Assembly: GCF_900890705.1 (NCBI RefSeq)
Contig: NZ_CAAHFH010000001.1
Span: forward strand, 3,100,001-3,164,000
DNA length: 64,000 nt
Source of the DNA: Pontiella sulfatireligans
Lineage (GTDB): Bacteria > Verrucomicrobiota > Kiritimatiellia > Kiritimatiellales > Pontiellaceae
Direction: 5' to 3'
The position numbers were made by a program, and so were the translations under genes. Shown piece after piece: positions 36,459-45,764 of this stretch. The notes below the pieces were generated by a model. That model ran no database searches. It was not told the origin of the DNA and saw nothing but the letters and a program-made list of their open reading frames with translations. Position 1 is the first letter of the stretch; each line of letters starts with the position of its first letter.

Positions 36459-38756
36459 GTGAAATCCAAACTTTTCAAAAAGAAACAAAAAGGCATCGCC
36501 GAACGTAAAACCGAAACGAAGCACTCGGTGGAAGTGCCCTACAAGGCCGTCGGCCTCGGCCTGCTGCTTTGGCTGTTCACCACTTGGCTGTTCTTCGGCC
36601 ACGGCATGGTGCGCCACATTGACCTGGCCGAAGGCCAGCAAGCCCCCTCCACCGTTGTGGCCGCCGTCGACTTCGACTGCGAAAACATTCAAAGCACGGA
36701 CTTCAGCCGCACCGAAGCGGCCAAAGCCGTCCCCCCTGTTTTTCGCATCAATCCCTTTCCGGCGCAACGAGCCTCCAAAATGATGGAAACCCTTTTTGAC
36801 CGCCTCAAACAGCTTTCCATCGCGCCAACCAACCAGCAGCAAATGATCGTCAGCAGCATGAACGACCTGCTATTGGGCACATCGATTGAAACCACGAGTC
36901 TGATCAATGTTTTTCCGACCAATACCATCCAGCAAACACAGAAAATTCTCGTCGAAAACATCACTGCTGTCATGGGGACCGGCATTCTTTCGGAGGAATA
37001 CCGCCACACCTGGTTCCTCAATGCGCCCGACAACCAGCTAACCATCACCAGCGGGGAACTGCCGGAACGGACCATCCCGTTCAAAGATACGCTATCCACC
37101 CGGCAAGCCATCAACGCCGTCGCCAGCAAAATTGAAAGCAAGCCGCAGCGCAAGCTGCTCGAACGCCTGCTTCCAATATTGGTCGTCGACAACCTCACCT
37201 ATGATGAGACCGCCACCGAAAACCTGCGCAAGCAAGCGACAGACGCCGTGTTGCCGGTCATCCAGCAGTATATGGAAGGAACGCCGCTGGTGCGCGCAGG
37301 CGATACGGCCACGCAGCAAACCCTGCTGTTGCTTCAACACCACGAACAACGTGTTATCGAAGAGCAGGAACTTCTGGAACAGATCCTCGAAATTGTCGGC
37401 AACGGACTCCTTCTTCTCGCCGGTTTGATTGCCTCTGCCGTCATACTGCGAGTGGTCGAGCCATGCTTAATCCGCCAACCCAGCCGCATCCTGCTGCTCG
37501 TGATCCTCTCGCTGACCACACTGGGTTTTGCTCGGTTGATGCTCTACCTTTCAGCGCAATATTCCCTGATTCCGGCCGGCATGCTGATGTACCTCGTGCC
37601 CCACGCGCTGGCCGTTCTGCTCGCCGGCATCCTGCTCGGCGGCAGCGCCGCCATCTGCCTTGGCTTCTGGACCAGCTTTGCCACCGCCGTGCTGTTCGAC
37701 AACGCATTCACCGTCTTTGCACTGGGCATGCTGATCACCATCACCGCCGCCAGCACCGCCCGCAAGGTGCACCGGCGCTCCAGCCTCTTCCGGGCCGGCC
37801 TATGGGTCTGCGCCGTGAAACTGCTCTATGTGCTCGTCGTCGCCATCCTCTCGCCGGCCGCCACCTCCGTGCTCGTCGGCCAGGCCAGCGCCGCCCTCCT
37901 TTCGGGAATGCTTTCGACCATCTTCGCGCTATTGCTCATTCCCTTCTTTGAGCGCGCCTTCAAGATCACCACCGACATCACCCTGCTCGAACTCTCCGAT
38001 ATGGGGCATCCCCTGCTCCAGAAAATGGCCATCCAGGCTCCCGGCACCTACCACCACTCGCTGATGGTGGCCACGCTCGCCCAGAACGCCGCCGAGGCCA
38101 TCGGCGCCAATTCGCTGCTGGTGCGCGTTTGCGCCTACTACCACGACATCGGGAAAATGGCGAAACCCGAATTCTTCACCGAAAACATCCAGCACAAGGA
38201 AAACCCGCACGACGAACTTTCCCCCCATATGAGCGCGCTGGTCATCTCATCCCACGTGAAGGAGGGCCTCACCCTTGCCAAGCGCCACAAGCTGCCCCAG
38301 CCTGTCCTCGACGCCATCGAACAGCACCACGGCAACGGCCTGATTTCCTATTTCTACCACAAAGCCAAAACCCAGAGCCCCGACTCCAACGGCAGCCCCG
38401 ACACCATCAACGACTCTGACTTCCGCTATGGAGGCGCCCCGGCCGTCACCCCCGAAATGGCCATCCTCTCGCTGGCCGACGCCTCCGAGGCGGCCTCGCG
38501 CTCCATCGAAAAGCCCACGCCGCAAAAGATTGCCAACATGATGAACGACATCTTTTCCACGAAAATCCGCGACGGACAGATGGACTATGCCGCCCTCACC
38601 ATGGCCCAGATCAACACCATTAAGCAGTCCTTCATCTTTTCACTGTCCAATATGCTTCACGGACGCATCCCCTACCCAAAAGACAATGATAACAAGTATT
38701 CTCAATCAGCAGAAAAATCATCCGGTTCAGCAGCAAAAGCTCCAAAAGCTAGCTGA
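36459..38756 (+). CDS. 7TM-HD phosphohydrolase (PgpH/YqfF-like)
   Basis: 765 residues from a GTG (36459). One N-terminal membrane anchor (LGLLLWLFTTWLFFGHGM), an extracytoplasmic domain to about residue 300, about seven membrane segments (about 310-490), then a cytoplasmic HD domain: GTYHHSLMVATLAQNAAEAIG, CAYYHDIGKMAKPEFFTEN (HD pair), ISSHVKEGLTLAKRHKLPQPVLDAIEQHHG, SLADASEAASRS. Family members hydrolyse cyclic di-AMP. Its 3' end overlaps the ybeY start by 71 bases in another frame. Confidence 0.94.
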   Translation: MKSKLFKKKQKGIAERKTETKHSVEVPYKAVGLGLLLWLFTTWLFFGHGMVRHIDLAEGQQAPSTVVAAVDFDCENIQSTDFSRTEAAKAVPPVFRINPFPAQRASKMMETLFDRLKQLSIAPTNQQQMIVSSMNDLLLGTSIETTSLINVFPTNTIQQTQKILVENITAVMGTGILSEEYRHTWFLNAPDNQLTITSGELPERTIPFKDTLSTRQAINAVASKIESKPQRKLLERLLPILVVDNLTYDETATENLRKQATDAVLPVIQQYMEGTPLVRAGDTATQQTLLLLQHHEQRVIEEQELLEQILEIVGNGLLLLAGLIASAVILRVVEPCLIRQPSRILLLVILSLTTLGFARLMLYLSAQYSLIPAGMLMYLVPHALAVLLAGILLGGSAAICLGFWTSFATAVLFDNAFTVFALGMLITITAASTARKVHRRSSLFRAGLWVCAVKLLYVLVVAILSPAATSVLVGQASAALLSGMLSTIFALLLIPFFERAFKITTDITLLELSDMGHPLLQKMAIQAPGTYHHSLMVATLAQNAAEAIGANSLLVRVCAYYHDIGKMAKPEFFTENIQHKENPHDELSPHMSALVISSHVKEGLTLAKRHKLPQPVLDAIEQHHGNGLISYFYHKAKTQSPDSNGSPDTINDSDFRYGGAPAVTPEMAILSLADASEAASRSIEKPTPQKIANMMNDIFSTKIRDGQMDYAALTMAQINTIKQSFIFSLSNMLHGRIPYPKDNDNKYSQSAEKSSGSAAKAPKAS

Positions 38757-39153
38757 TTGGCTGGGGCAGAAACTCGAAGCCAAAACCGCCCCCGAACCCT
38801 GGAGCGAAGTCTGCATCGTCCTCATCGACGATGACGGCATCACCCAGACCAACCGCGAGTATTTTGGAAAGAACCGCCCCACCGACGTCATCAGCTTTCG
38901 CTATGATCCCGTTCCTGGCGAAGACGATGCCTTGAGCGGCGACCTCATCATCAACGTCGACCGTGCCGTTCTCGAAGGCACCGCACGCGGCGACGCCGAC
39001 TACGAACTAGCGCTCTACACCGCCCACGGGTTCGACCACCTCTCCGGCGCCGAAGACGACACCCCCGAAAAGCATAAAAAAATGCGCGCCACCGAAACCG
39101 CCTGGCTCCGCAAGGCCAAAGCCGAAGGTTTGATCGACGGGCTGCTCGGCTAA
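38686..39153 (+). CDS. ybeY: Endoribonuclease YbeY, variant metal site
   Basis: 155 residues from MITSILNQQKNH at 38686. YbeY matures rRNA 3' ends. DDDGITQTNREYFGKNRPTDVISFRYDP and LSGDLIINVDRA are family motifs. The zinc motif, usually HGxLHLxGYDH, reads HGFDHLSGAEDD here: the first two His are kept but the third ligand is Asp, as also seen in some Bacteroidetes homologues. No later start is available in frame, so the 71-base overlap with the pgpH-like gene appears real. Confidence 0.9.
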   Translation: MITSILNQQKNHPVQQQKLQKLADWLGQKLEAKTAPEPWSEVCIVLIDDDGITQTNREYFGKNRPTDVISFRYDPVPGEDDALSGDLIINVDRAVLEGTARGDADYELALYTAHGFDHLSGAEDDTPEKHKKMRATETAWLRKAKAEGLIDGLLG

Positions 39154-39223
39154 ACAAAGTACAGCCAGCGCTGTGAGCGGGCTATCTACCGCAAAGAAAA
39201 GTCAGCTCCCTTGCTGCAAACGC

Positions 39224-39251
39224 AAAAAGGGCTGGCTTTGAGCCAGCCCTT
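39224..39251 (-). terminator. Terminator T1, secreted-paralogue 1
   Basis: Stem AAGGGCTGGCT / AGCCAGCCCTT (39227-39251), followed on the minus strand by TTTTTGCG. Same hairpin behind all four paralogues. Confidence 0.85.
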
Positions 39252-39350
39252 CGGTAAGTGATGCATTCTGTAGACCATTAGCTGCTGTTGCTACGGGTGG
39301 TTCATTCCGTGTTATGCACGTCCGGAAACTTGCACCGACTATGCGAACGA

Positions 39351-40148
39351 CTAACCCTCTGGGGCATAATCCAGTTTAAAAGCAGCATCGTTGCCGCCGG
39401 TTTTCTCGTTGATCTGACTGTTAACCAATGCATTCACAACAGCCACGGCATACGCTTCGTTGGACACAGAAAGGGCATTGTCGTATTTAGCAGACCATTC
39501 GTCGCTCACCTTGGAATTGTATTTAACCTTAACGCCTTTACCCACGGCGCCAAACCATTCCCATTTTGTTTCTTCTTCGTCGCGGTAGACACGAATTTCA
39601 CCGTCGCCGCTGCCAGAGGCATTCATTGAAATCTTTTCAGCAACTACACCCTTCTGTTCTTTGAGCTCGACCTTGTAGCGGGTCAACAAGTTGCCCCAAA
39701 ACTCCATGCTCTCCAACTCGACATGAAAGTATTCAGCGGAACGGCCTTTCTGAGAGACAACATCATAGCCATTAGATGCAACCCCCTCAACCGACAGCTT
39801 GGCAGCGCCGGTTTCCAGCACCTCTTCGGGGGCAATAACGTCATCAATGCCGAACGTCAACTCAGCATAGCCCTGCTCCCAAGCCTTCTCATCAACCGTA
39901 AGGAAGGAATTAGCGCCTTGATACGAGATTATAACACCTGATAAAGAATCGGAATCCTCTGCATACTTGTCGGCTTTCAGCTTCTGATCATTGATCAGAA
40001 CGTTCTTTTTAGCGGACTTAAGCTTGAGAGAATTGCCCTTTATCTTTACGTCATAAACACTAATTGAGCCTCCGAACTTAGACGGTTCAACTGCGATCAC
40101 TGAAACCGCAATTCCGAGTACTGCAACTGCTGTCATTGTTTTTTTCAT
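39351..40148 (-). CDS. Secreted tandem-paralogue protein 1 (unknown family)
   Basis: 265 residues from MKKTMTAVAVLGIAVSVIA at 40148, with GAGACGAG upstream. Signal peptide cleaved near VIAVEPS. I do not recognise the mature protein. It shares the pattern FGGSISVYDVK, SLKxxSAKKNVLINDQKLKADKY, LSGVIISY, TGAAKLSVEGV and VSNEAYAVAVVNALVN with the three genes to its right but is the most divergent member and has a different C-terminus (NDAAFKLDYAPEG). Predicted mostly beta structure with alternating charged residues. Own promoter and terminator, so monocistronic. Probably a secreted or surface protein. Confidence 0.75.
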   Translation of the reverse strand: MKKTMTAVAVLGIAVSVIAVEPSKFGGSISVYDVKIKGNSLKLKSAKKNVLINDQKLKADKYAEDSDSLSGVIISYQGANSFLTVDEKAWEQGYAELTFGIDDVIAPEEVLETGAAKLSVEGVASNGYDVVSQKGRSAEYFHVELESMEFWGNLLTRYKVELKEQKGVVAEKISMNASGSGDGEIRVYRDEEETKWEWFGAVGKGVKVKYNSKVSDEWSAKYDNALSVSNEAYAVAVVNALVNSQINEKTGGNDAAFKLDYAPEG

Positions 40149-40258
40149 TCTCGTCTCCATGGCTATGTATTTTTTCATCCACCGGCATAAACGAACTAAA
40201 TTTGCTCCGCAAGCTACGGACATTTAACTTCATGCGCTTTGCGCCCTTACCGAGATCG

Positions 40259-40287
40259 ATTAAGGTCACTGCATACAATAATGTAAA
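40259..40287 (-). promoter_or_regulatory. Promoter of paralogue 1
   Basis: Minus strand TTTACA (40287-40282), 17 bases, CTTAAT (40264-40259). Same spacing and -35 as the other three paralogues. The leader would be about 100 bases. Confidence 0.65.
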
Positions 40288-40490
40288 GAAGTTTTAAGCC
40301 CCCATTAAGAACATCAGCGATCTTTCTTCAACAATGGTGAGACTTCTCCACACCCACCCATAATACTTGGGGAAAATTTACGCTACCCCCGATACACTTA
40401 CCGAAAGAATATTTAGTTGCAGGAACCTGCCCCCCGGAAGAACACTCGCAACGGATATACGAGCGACATGCACCCTCTTGATGCAAACGC

Positions 40491-40518
40491 AAAAAGGGCT
40501 GGCTCAAAGCCAGCCCTT
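40491..40518 (-). terminator. Terminator T2, secreted-paralogue 2
   Basis: Stem AAGGGCTGGCT / AGCCAGCCCTT (40494-40518), followed on the minus strand by TTTTTGCGTTTGCA. The T1 copy continues with the same TTTTTGCGTTTGCA. Confidence 0.85.
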
Positions 40519-40544
40519 CGGCAATCTACTTAATGCAGAAAACT

Positions 40545-41360
40545 CTATTCATACTTTCCTTCGCTGTATGTAAGATCGAAACTTACTTCATCAGCAGGAA
40601 GCTTGGTCTTCTTGATGATGGCCTGGTTGACTTCGTACTCAACAGCTGCCACAGCATAGGCTTCATTAGAGGTGGAGAGAGCTGAGTCATATACTTCGCT
40701 CCAGTCATCGCTGGCCTTTGCGTTATATTTAACTTTGATCTGTTTCATGCCAGCGTAGAACCACTCGTAGTCATCTTCTCCATCGCCATAGACGTTACGA
40801 ACATAACCTTCGCCAGAACCCGTAGCAGACATGGAAACCTTTTCGGTCGTTACATCTTTCTTAGTCTTGAGATCAACCTTGTATTTCGTAACCAATCCGC
40901 TGTCATCCAGCTCAAAATCTTCCAGCTCAAAATCAATGTAGTCATCCGTGCTGCCTTGAGCGGAGACCACCATCAACTCATTGGATGCAACAACGCCTTC
41001 GAGCGCAAGCTTGGTAGCGCCGGTGTCGAACATATTATTGGTTTCAATCATGGAAGGAATGCCCAAGCTAATGCTAGCGTCTCCCTGCTCGTAGTTATCC
41101 TTGCCTACGACCAAGATAGATTCATAACCGTTATAAACGATGATCTGTCCAGAGACAGAAACAGAATCCTTGGAATACTTATTAGCATTCAGCTTCTGGT
41201 CATTAACCTGAAGATTTTTCTTAGCGGACTGTACTTTGAGAGAATCGGCCTTCACTTTCACGTCATAGACGCTAATCGATCCACCGAATTCATCATAACC
41301 GTTGGCAACAACCGACGCCGCGATTCCGAGTACTGCAACTGCTGTGATTATTTTTTTCAT
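40545..41360 (-). CDS. Secreted tandem-paralogue protein 2 (unknown family)
   Basis: 271 residues from MKKIITAVAVLGIAASVVA at 41360, with AAGGAGAATGGA upstream. Signal peptide, then FGGSISVYDVKVKADSLKVQ, LQVNDQKLNANKYSKDSVSV, GQIIVYNGYESILVV, TGATKLALEGVVASNELMVV, DLKTKKDVTTEKVSMSATGS and DEVSFDLTYSEGKYE. No Cys, no known catalytic motif. Nearly identical at DNA level to paralogue 3 over most of its length, including upstream and signal sequence, which indicates recent duplication or gene conversion. Unknown function, likely extracellular. Confidence 0.78.
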   Translation of the reverse strand: MKKIITAVAVLGIAASVVANGYDEFGGSISVYDVKVKADSLKVQSAKKNLQVNDQKLNANKYSKDSVSVSGQIIVYNGYESILVVGKDNYEQGDASISLGIPSMIETNNMFDTGATKLALEGVVASNELMVVSAQGSTDDYIDFELEDFELDDSGLVTKYKVDLKTKKDVTTEKVSMSATGSGEGYVRNVYGDGEDDYEWFYAGMKQIKVKYNAKASDDWSEVYDSALSTSNEAYAVAAVEYEVNQAIIKKTKLPADEVSFDLTYSEGKYE

Positions 41361-41457
41361 TCCATTCTCCTTGGCCTGCACTCGGAATCGATCCTTCTGG
41401 CCCCACACCCGCGGTTACAAATTTACCAGCCGATTCCCGTGCATCTCTATAAGCTGG

Positions 41458-41486
41458 ATTAGAATAATTAATTGCGATTTTGTAAA
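41458..41486 (-). promoter_or_regulatory. Promoter of paralogue 2
   Basis: Minus strand TTTACA (41486-41481), 17 bases, TCTAAT (41463-41458). Confidence 0.65.
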
Positions 41487-41620
41487 GGGCCTTTTCTCCA
41501 AATAATCTTACCGTTTTTTCGACTCGTGATCCGTATTCGAGTTAAGCCGTTGTGGTTTGCGTTGAGCCACAAATCGAGTAGGACAAGGCTGAGTGATCAA
41601 GCTCAGCCTTGTTCCTCTCA

Positions 41621-41654
41621 CAGAACCGTGCGTACGGACCTCGTACACGGCTCC
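41621..41654 (-). ncRNA. Group II intron domain V
   Basis: 34-base catalytic hairpin on the minus strand with complementary arms GAGCCGU / ACGGUUC, an inner GUACG / CGUAC stem and the usual two-base bulge. This is the most conserved part of the ribozyme and appears intact. Confidence 0.88.
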
Positions 41655-41663
41655 TGTTTACTT

Positions 41664-42977
41664 TTATCCCCGATTCAATGGGGAAAGCGTTCCGGTCTCT
41701 ACTTGATCGGCGGCGTATAGCCCGATCTCGTTGAACCAGCGGTTGGGCATCGCCATATGGGCGAGCTGGCAGGAGGCGTTGCGCCATGAGGCCATTTTGA
41801 TCCGCTTAAACTCTCCCTTGTAGCCCAGTTGCCTGAGCCGTCGGTGGAGCTTCTGCGGTTTCTTCCACAGCTTCATTTGTATGGCGCGCAACCTCCGTCT
41901 TAGCCAACTCATCAGCTTCTTCAACTCCGTCTTGCAGTTCGCAACCTTAAAATAGTTCACGAACCCGCGCAGGACGGGATTGAGGTCGCGTATCACTTTG
42001 GCGAGATTCACGGGCGTGTTTCTGCGCGTGACGGCTTTGAGCTTGGCCTTGATTCGGGCGATTTTCTTGGCCTGTATTTTCGTATAGGTCAAACCGATCT
42101 CCACTCCCAGAAAGGCGACGCCCTCCTGCAACTCGGTCACATGCGTCTTGCGACGGTTGACCACGAGTTCGAGCTTTCCTTCAAGGTAGTCCTCGGCCAC
42201 CCGAAGTGCGTTTTGTGCGCCTTTCGGGCTACCCTTGAAAATCAGAATGTCGTCCGCATAACGTACGACCCGATGCCCTCGTCCCGCCATATGCTGGTCG
42301 AATTCGTCCAGATAAATATTGGCGAGAAGCGGACTGATAACTCCGCCCTGCGGGCTTCCGGTTTCCGTTCGAGCAAACAGGCCATGGTTCATGACTCCGC
42401 TCTCCAAGAACATTCTGATGAGCGCAAGGATACTGCCGTCAGCCACCTTGCGCCGTACCGCTTTTAAGATCAGATCATGATCCAGCAGGTCGAAGCATTT
42501 GCTCAAATCCATATCCACCACATGCTCCAACCCCTCCTCGCGCATTCGTGCGGTTGCCTCTGCAATCGCTCCATGTGCGCTTCGTTTGGGTCGGTAGCCA
42601 TAGCTTCCAGAATGAAACCCTGCTTCAAAGATCGGCTCAATCGCCATCTTCAATGCCTGCTGCACCACGCGGTCGCGCACCGTCGGTATCCCAATCAAGC
42701 GGATACCTCCATCCGGCTTTTCAAGCTCCACCCGTTTCACGGGGCTGGGTCGATAAGCCTTTGTGCGCAACGCCTCAAGAAGTTCGGCGATATTTTCCGA
42801 CTGGTTCAGCGCAAAGCCTTTGCAGGACTGCCCGTCTATTCCGGGAGCTCCATTGCTCGACTTCACCTTTTTGAACGCCGTTTCCAACACCTGAGCGTGG
42901 AGTAAGCGATCATATAAACTGTACCAAACCCGCATCCTATCGTTCATCCTCGCTTCTTTGTGCTTCGCTCCGTCCAT
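41664..42977 (-). CDS. ltrA: Group II intron reverse transcriptase/maturase
   Basis: 437 residues. RT motifs: SSNGAPGIDGQSCKGF, VELEKPDGGIRLIGIPTVRDRVVQQALK, YGYRPKRSAHGAI, DMDLSKCFDLLDHDL, GSPQGGVISPLLANIYLDEFD, RYADDILIF (catalytic YADD) and GVAFLGVEI. The maturase/thumb region follows (LRGFVNYFKVANCKTELKKLMSWLRRRLRAIQMKLWKKP), ending SCQLAHMAMPNRWFNEIGLYAADQ, typical of class C enzymes without the HNH endonuclease. All RT motifs are intact, so the element may be active. Confidence 0.95.
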   Translation of the reverse strand: MDGAKHKEARMNDRMRVWYSLYDRLLHAQVLETAFKKVKSSNGAPGIDGQSCKGFALNQSENIAELLEALRTKAYRPSPVKRVELEKPDGGIRLIGIPTVRDRVVQQALKMAIEPIFEAGFHSGSYGYRPKRSAHGAIAEATARMREEGLEHVVDMDLSKCFDLLDHDLILKAVRRKVADGSILALIRMFLESGVMNHGLFARTETGSPQGGVISPLLANIYLDEFDQHMAGRGHRVVRYADDILIFKGSPKGAQNALRVAEDYLEGKLELVVNRRKTHVTELQEGVAFLGVEIGLTYTKIQAKKIARIKAKLKAVTRRNTPVNLAKVIRDLNPVLRGFVNYFKVANCKTELKKLMSWLRRRLRAIQMKLWKKPQKLHRRLRQLGYKGEFKRIKMASWRNASCQLAHMAMPNRWFNEIGLYAADQVETGTLSPLNRG

Positions 42978-43684
42978 CTTCCGTTTTCACGATCTCGTTC
43001 GATTCTTCAGCGGGCTTCCAAGGGCTTGTATCCGGTTCAACGGCAATATGCCTTTTCAACTCCACCTACTCCGAAGGAACAGTTTGCCTCCAGTCCGCTC
43101 GTTCCCGAGTTCGCCCAAGACCACTTGCCCGCCTTGCGACGGCTTACCTCCCCGAAACCGCGTCCCGTCAATTGACGTAGCTTTCAAGTAAACTTCACCC
43201 CTTCGCATCCAGCCGACGCTTTTGGCCATCGACCGTCCCGGCGAACAAGCCGCAGGTCGATCCGGTTTTGCCCTCCACACCCTCACGGGCTTTCACAGGC
43301 CGGATCTTCATCACTACTACGGGCTCATCTGCCACCCTGCACGCTTCGCCCAGCTCCTTGAACTTCTTCTTGGAGCCAAACTATTGCGCTCTCGCACAAA
43401 CCATGCAGGGCTTCCCCGGTTATGACTCCGGCTCCCTGTGAACGATTCCATCCTCAATCACAAACGCAGTCTGTCCGAGTACCAGGCTTCGCGCTATTTT
43501 GCACGCTTACCTTCTGCGCCTGCCGAATCAGGTTTACAACCGTTATGTACCGTTCACTTCCTATCGCTTCCTTCAGACCCCGCCGTTACCAGCAACGCCC
43601 TTGCGATTCGGATTTACTTCCCCTCGGACGGGGTGTTATCGCCTTCTTTCAGGCGACTGGGTTTGCCGGCTTTGCCGGGCAAAC

Positions 43685-43712
43685 AAAAAGGGCTGGCGCA
43701 AGGCCAGCCCTT
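43685..43712 (-). terminator. Terminator T3, secreted-paralogue 3
   Basis: Stem AAGGGCTGGC / GCCAGCCCTT (43688-43712), T-run on the minus strand, then immediately the group II intron. Confidence 0.85.
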
Positions 43713-43738
43713 CGGCAATCTACATAATGTAGAAAACT

Positions 43739-44563
43739 CTATCGGGGGTACATGTCGTCGTTGCTGTACTCAAGCTCGAAGCTTACTTCATCAGCAGGAA
43801 GCTTGGTCTTCTTGATGATGGCCTGGTTGACTTCGTACTCAACAGCTGCCACAGCATAGGCTTCATTAGAGGTGGAGAGAGCTGAGTCATATACTTCGCT
43901 CCAGTCATCACTGGCCTTTGAGTTATATTTAACTTTGATCTGTTTCATGCCGGCGTAGAACCACTCGTAGTCATCTTCTCCATCGCCATAGACGTTACGA
44001 ACATAACCTTCGCCAGAACCCGTAGCAGACATGGAAACCTTTTCGGTCGTTACATCTTTCTTAGTCTTGAGATCAACCTTGTATTTCGTAACCAATCCGC
44101 TGTCATCCAGCTCAAAATCTTCCAGCTCAAAATCAATGTAGTCATCCATGCTGCCTTGAGCGGAGACCACCATCAATTCATTGGATGCAACAACTCCTTC
44201 GAGCGCAAGCTTGGTAGCGCCGGTGTCGAACATATCATTGGTTTCAATCATGGAAGGAATGCCCAAGCTAATGCTAGCTTCGCCCTGTTCCCAACCATTC
44301 TTGTCTACGACCAAGATAGATTCATAACCATCATAAACGATGATCTGTCCAGAAACAGAAACAGAATCCTTGGAATACTTATTAGCATTCAGCTTCTGGT
44401 CATTAACCTGAAGATTTTTCTTAGCGGACTGTACTTTGAGAGAATCGGCCTTCACTTTCACGTCATAGACGCTAATCGATCCACCGAAGTCTTCATAGTC
44501 GGAACGTGCGACGACTGACGCCGCGATTCCGAGTACTGCAGCTGCTGTGATTATTTTTTTCAT
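43739..44563 (-). CDS. Secreted tandem-paralogue protein 3 (unknown family)
   Basis: 274 residues from MKKIITAAAVLGIAASVVARS at 44563, with AAGGAGAATGGA upstream. Differs from paralogue 2 at few positions (for example YEDFGG for YDEFGG after the signal peptide, GWEQGEASISLG, C-terminus SFELEYSNDDMYPR). Long stretches are identical in DNA, as are signal peptide and promoter. Own terminator, so a single-gene transcript. Function unknown. Confidence 0.78.
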   Translation of the reverse strand: MKKIITAAAVLGIAASVVARSDYEDFGGSISVYDVKVKADSLKVQSAKKNLQVNDQKLNANKYSKDSVSVSGQIIVYDGYESILVVDKNGWEQGEASISLGIPSMIETNDMFDTGATKLALEGVVASNELMVVSAQGSMDDYIDFELEDFELDDSGLVTKYKVDLKTKKDVTTEKVSMSATGSGEGYVRNVYGDGEDDYEWFYAGMKQIKVKYNSKASDDWSEVYDSALSTSNEAYAVAAVEYEVNQAIIKKTKLPADEVSFELEYSNDDMYPR

Positions 44564-44662
44564 TCCATTCTCCTTGGCCTGCACTCGGAATCGATTCTTC
44601 TGGCCCCACACCCGTGGCTACAAATTCACCAGCCCAATTCCCTGTGCATCTCTACAAACCGG

Positions 44663-44691
44663 ATTAGAATAATTAATCGCGACTTTGTAAA
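44663..44691 (-). promoter_or_regulatory. Promoter of paralogue 3
   Basis: Minus strand TTTACA (44691-44686), 17 bases, TCTAAT (44668-44663). Confidence 0.65.
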
Positions 44692-44778
44692 GAGCCTTTA
44701 TCCTAATAATTTTACCATTTTCATACCACGTGATCCGTATTTGAGCAAAGAACTTGTGGTTCACATAAGAGTCGCACA

Positions 44779-44807
44779 AAAAAGGGCTGGCACAAGGCCA
44801 GCCCTTC
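44779..44807 (-). terminator. Terminator T4, secreted-paralogue 4
   Basis: Stem AAGGGCTGGC / GCCAGCCCTT (44783-44807), six T on the minus strand. Sequence beyond it shows what the intron insertion site near 43684 looked like before insertion. Confidence 0.85.
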
Positions 44808-44830
44808 GGCAAACTAGATGGTTAAAACCA

Positions 44831-45646
44831 CTAGTCGTTGTACATAAGCTGGAAGCTTACTTCATCAGCAGGAAGCTTGGTCTTCTTGATGATGGCCTGG
44901 TTGACTTCGTACTCAACAGCTGCCACAGCATAGGCTTCGTTTGAAGTAGAAAGAGCGGCTTCATATACTTCGCTCCAGTCATCGCTGGCCTTTGAGTTAT
45001 ATTTAACTTTGATGTTTTTCATGCCAGCGTAGAACCACTCGTAGTCATCTTCTTCTTCGCCATAGACGTTACGAACATAACCTTCGCCGGAACCCGTAGC
45101 AGACATAGAAATCTTTTCGGTCGTTACATCTTTCTTGGTCTTGAGATCAACCTTGTACTTCGTAACCAATCCGCTGTCATCCAGCTCGAAGTCTTCAAGA
45201 TCAAAAGAAACATAGTCATCCATGCTGCCTTGAGCAGAAACAACCATCAACTCATTGGATGCAACAATACCTTCGAGCACAAGCTTAGTAGCGCCGGTGT
45301 CGAACATGTCATTGGTTTCAATCATGGTAGGAATGGCCATGTTAATAGAAGCATAGCCCTGCTCGTAGTCATCCTTGCCTACGACCAAAATAGAATCATA
45401 GCCGCCATTATATGTGATGATTTGTCCAGAGATAGAAACAGAATCCTTGGAATACTTATCGGCATTCAGCTTCTGGTCATTAACCTGAAGGTTATTCTTA
45501 GCGGACTGCACTTTAAGGGCATCGGCCTTCACTTTCACGTCATAGACGCTAATTGCTCCACCGAAATCTTTATAATCTTTAGCTTCGGCCGTGGCTACTG
45601 AAGCCGCGATTCCGAGTACTGCAACTGCTGCAATTGTTTTATTCAT
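44831..45646 (-). CDS. Secreted tandem-paralogue protein 4 (unknown family)
   Basis: 271 residues from MNKTIAAVAVLGIAASVATA at 45646, with AAGGAGAATGG upstream. Same architecture as paralogues 2 and 3 (FGGAISVYDVKVKADALKVQ, LQVNDQKLNADKYSKDSVSI, TGATKLVLEGIVASNELMVV, DEVSFQLMYND) but with more substitutions, so an intermediate-age copy. Its start lies to the right of the other three, making it the first gene of the array in transcription direction, but each copy has its own promoter. Function unknown. Confidence 0.78.
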   Translation of the reverse strand: MNKTIAAVAVLGIAASVATAEAKDYKDFGGAISVYDVKVKADALKVQSAKNNLQVNDQKLNADKYSKDSVSISGQIITYNGGYDSILVVGKDDYEQGYASINMAIPTMIETNDMFDTGATKLVLEGIVASNELMVVSAQGSMDDYVSFDLEDFELDDSGLVTKYKVDLKTKKDVTTEKISMSATGSGEGYVRNVYGEEEDDYEWFYAGMKNIKVKYNSKASDDWSEVYEAALSTSNEAYAVAAVEYEVNQAIIKKTKLPADEVSFQLMYND

Positions 45647-45764
45647 TCCATTCTCCTTGGTATTGCATTTACTAACCTGACTTAAACAGTTCTTCTGGCT
45701 CCACACTCGTGGTTTTTTACGCACCATATATAGAAACTCTTCAAATCTCCTAACGACAGCCCGA

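Larger units (their letters stand above)
41573..43684 (-). mobile_element. Group II intron (class C type), about 2.1 kb
   Basis: Contains a reverse transcriptase/maturase gene and, 10 bases past its stop, a canonical 34-base domain V (41621-41654, minus strand: GGAGCCGUGUACG ... CGCACGGUUCUG). A domain VI hairpin (ACAAGGCTGAG / CTCAGCCTTGT) follows, and the 3' end is at CCTACTCGAT (41573). The 5' end is placed at 43684 by comparing the flanks with the paralogous interval near 44750. The left intron boundary lies directly after the T-run of terminator T3. Insertion behind a terminator hairpin and the lack of an endonuclease domain are class C traits. Exact 5' base uncertain. Confidence 0.82.

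Noticed and set aside
43056..43732. Several small open frames right of the maturase gene
   Set aside because: They lie in the 5' structured part (domains I-III) of the group II intron and show no protein similarity.
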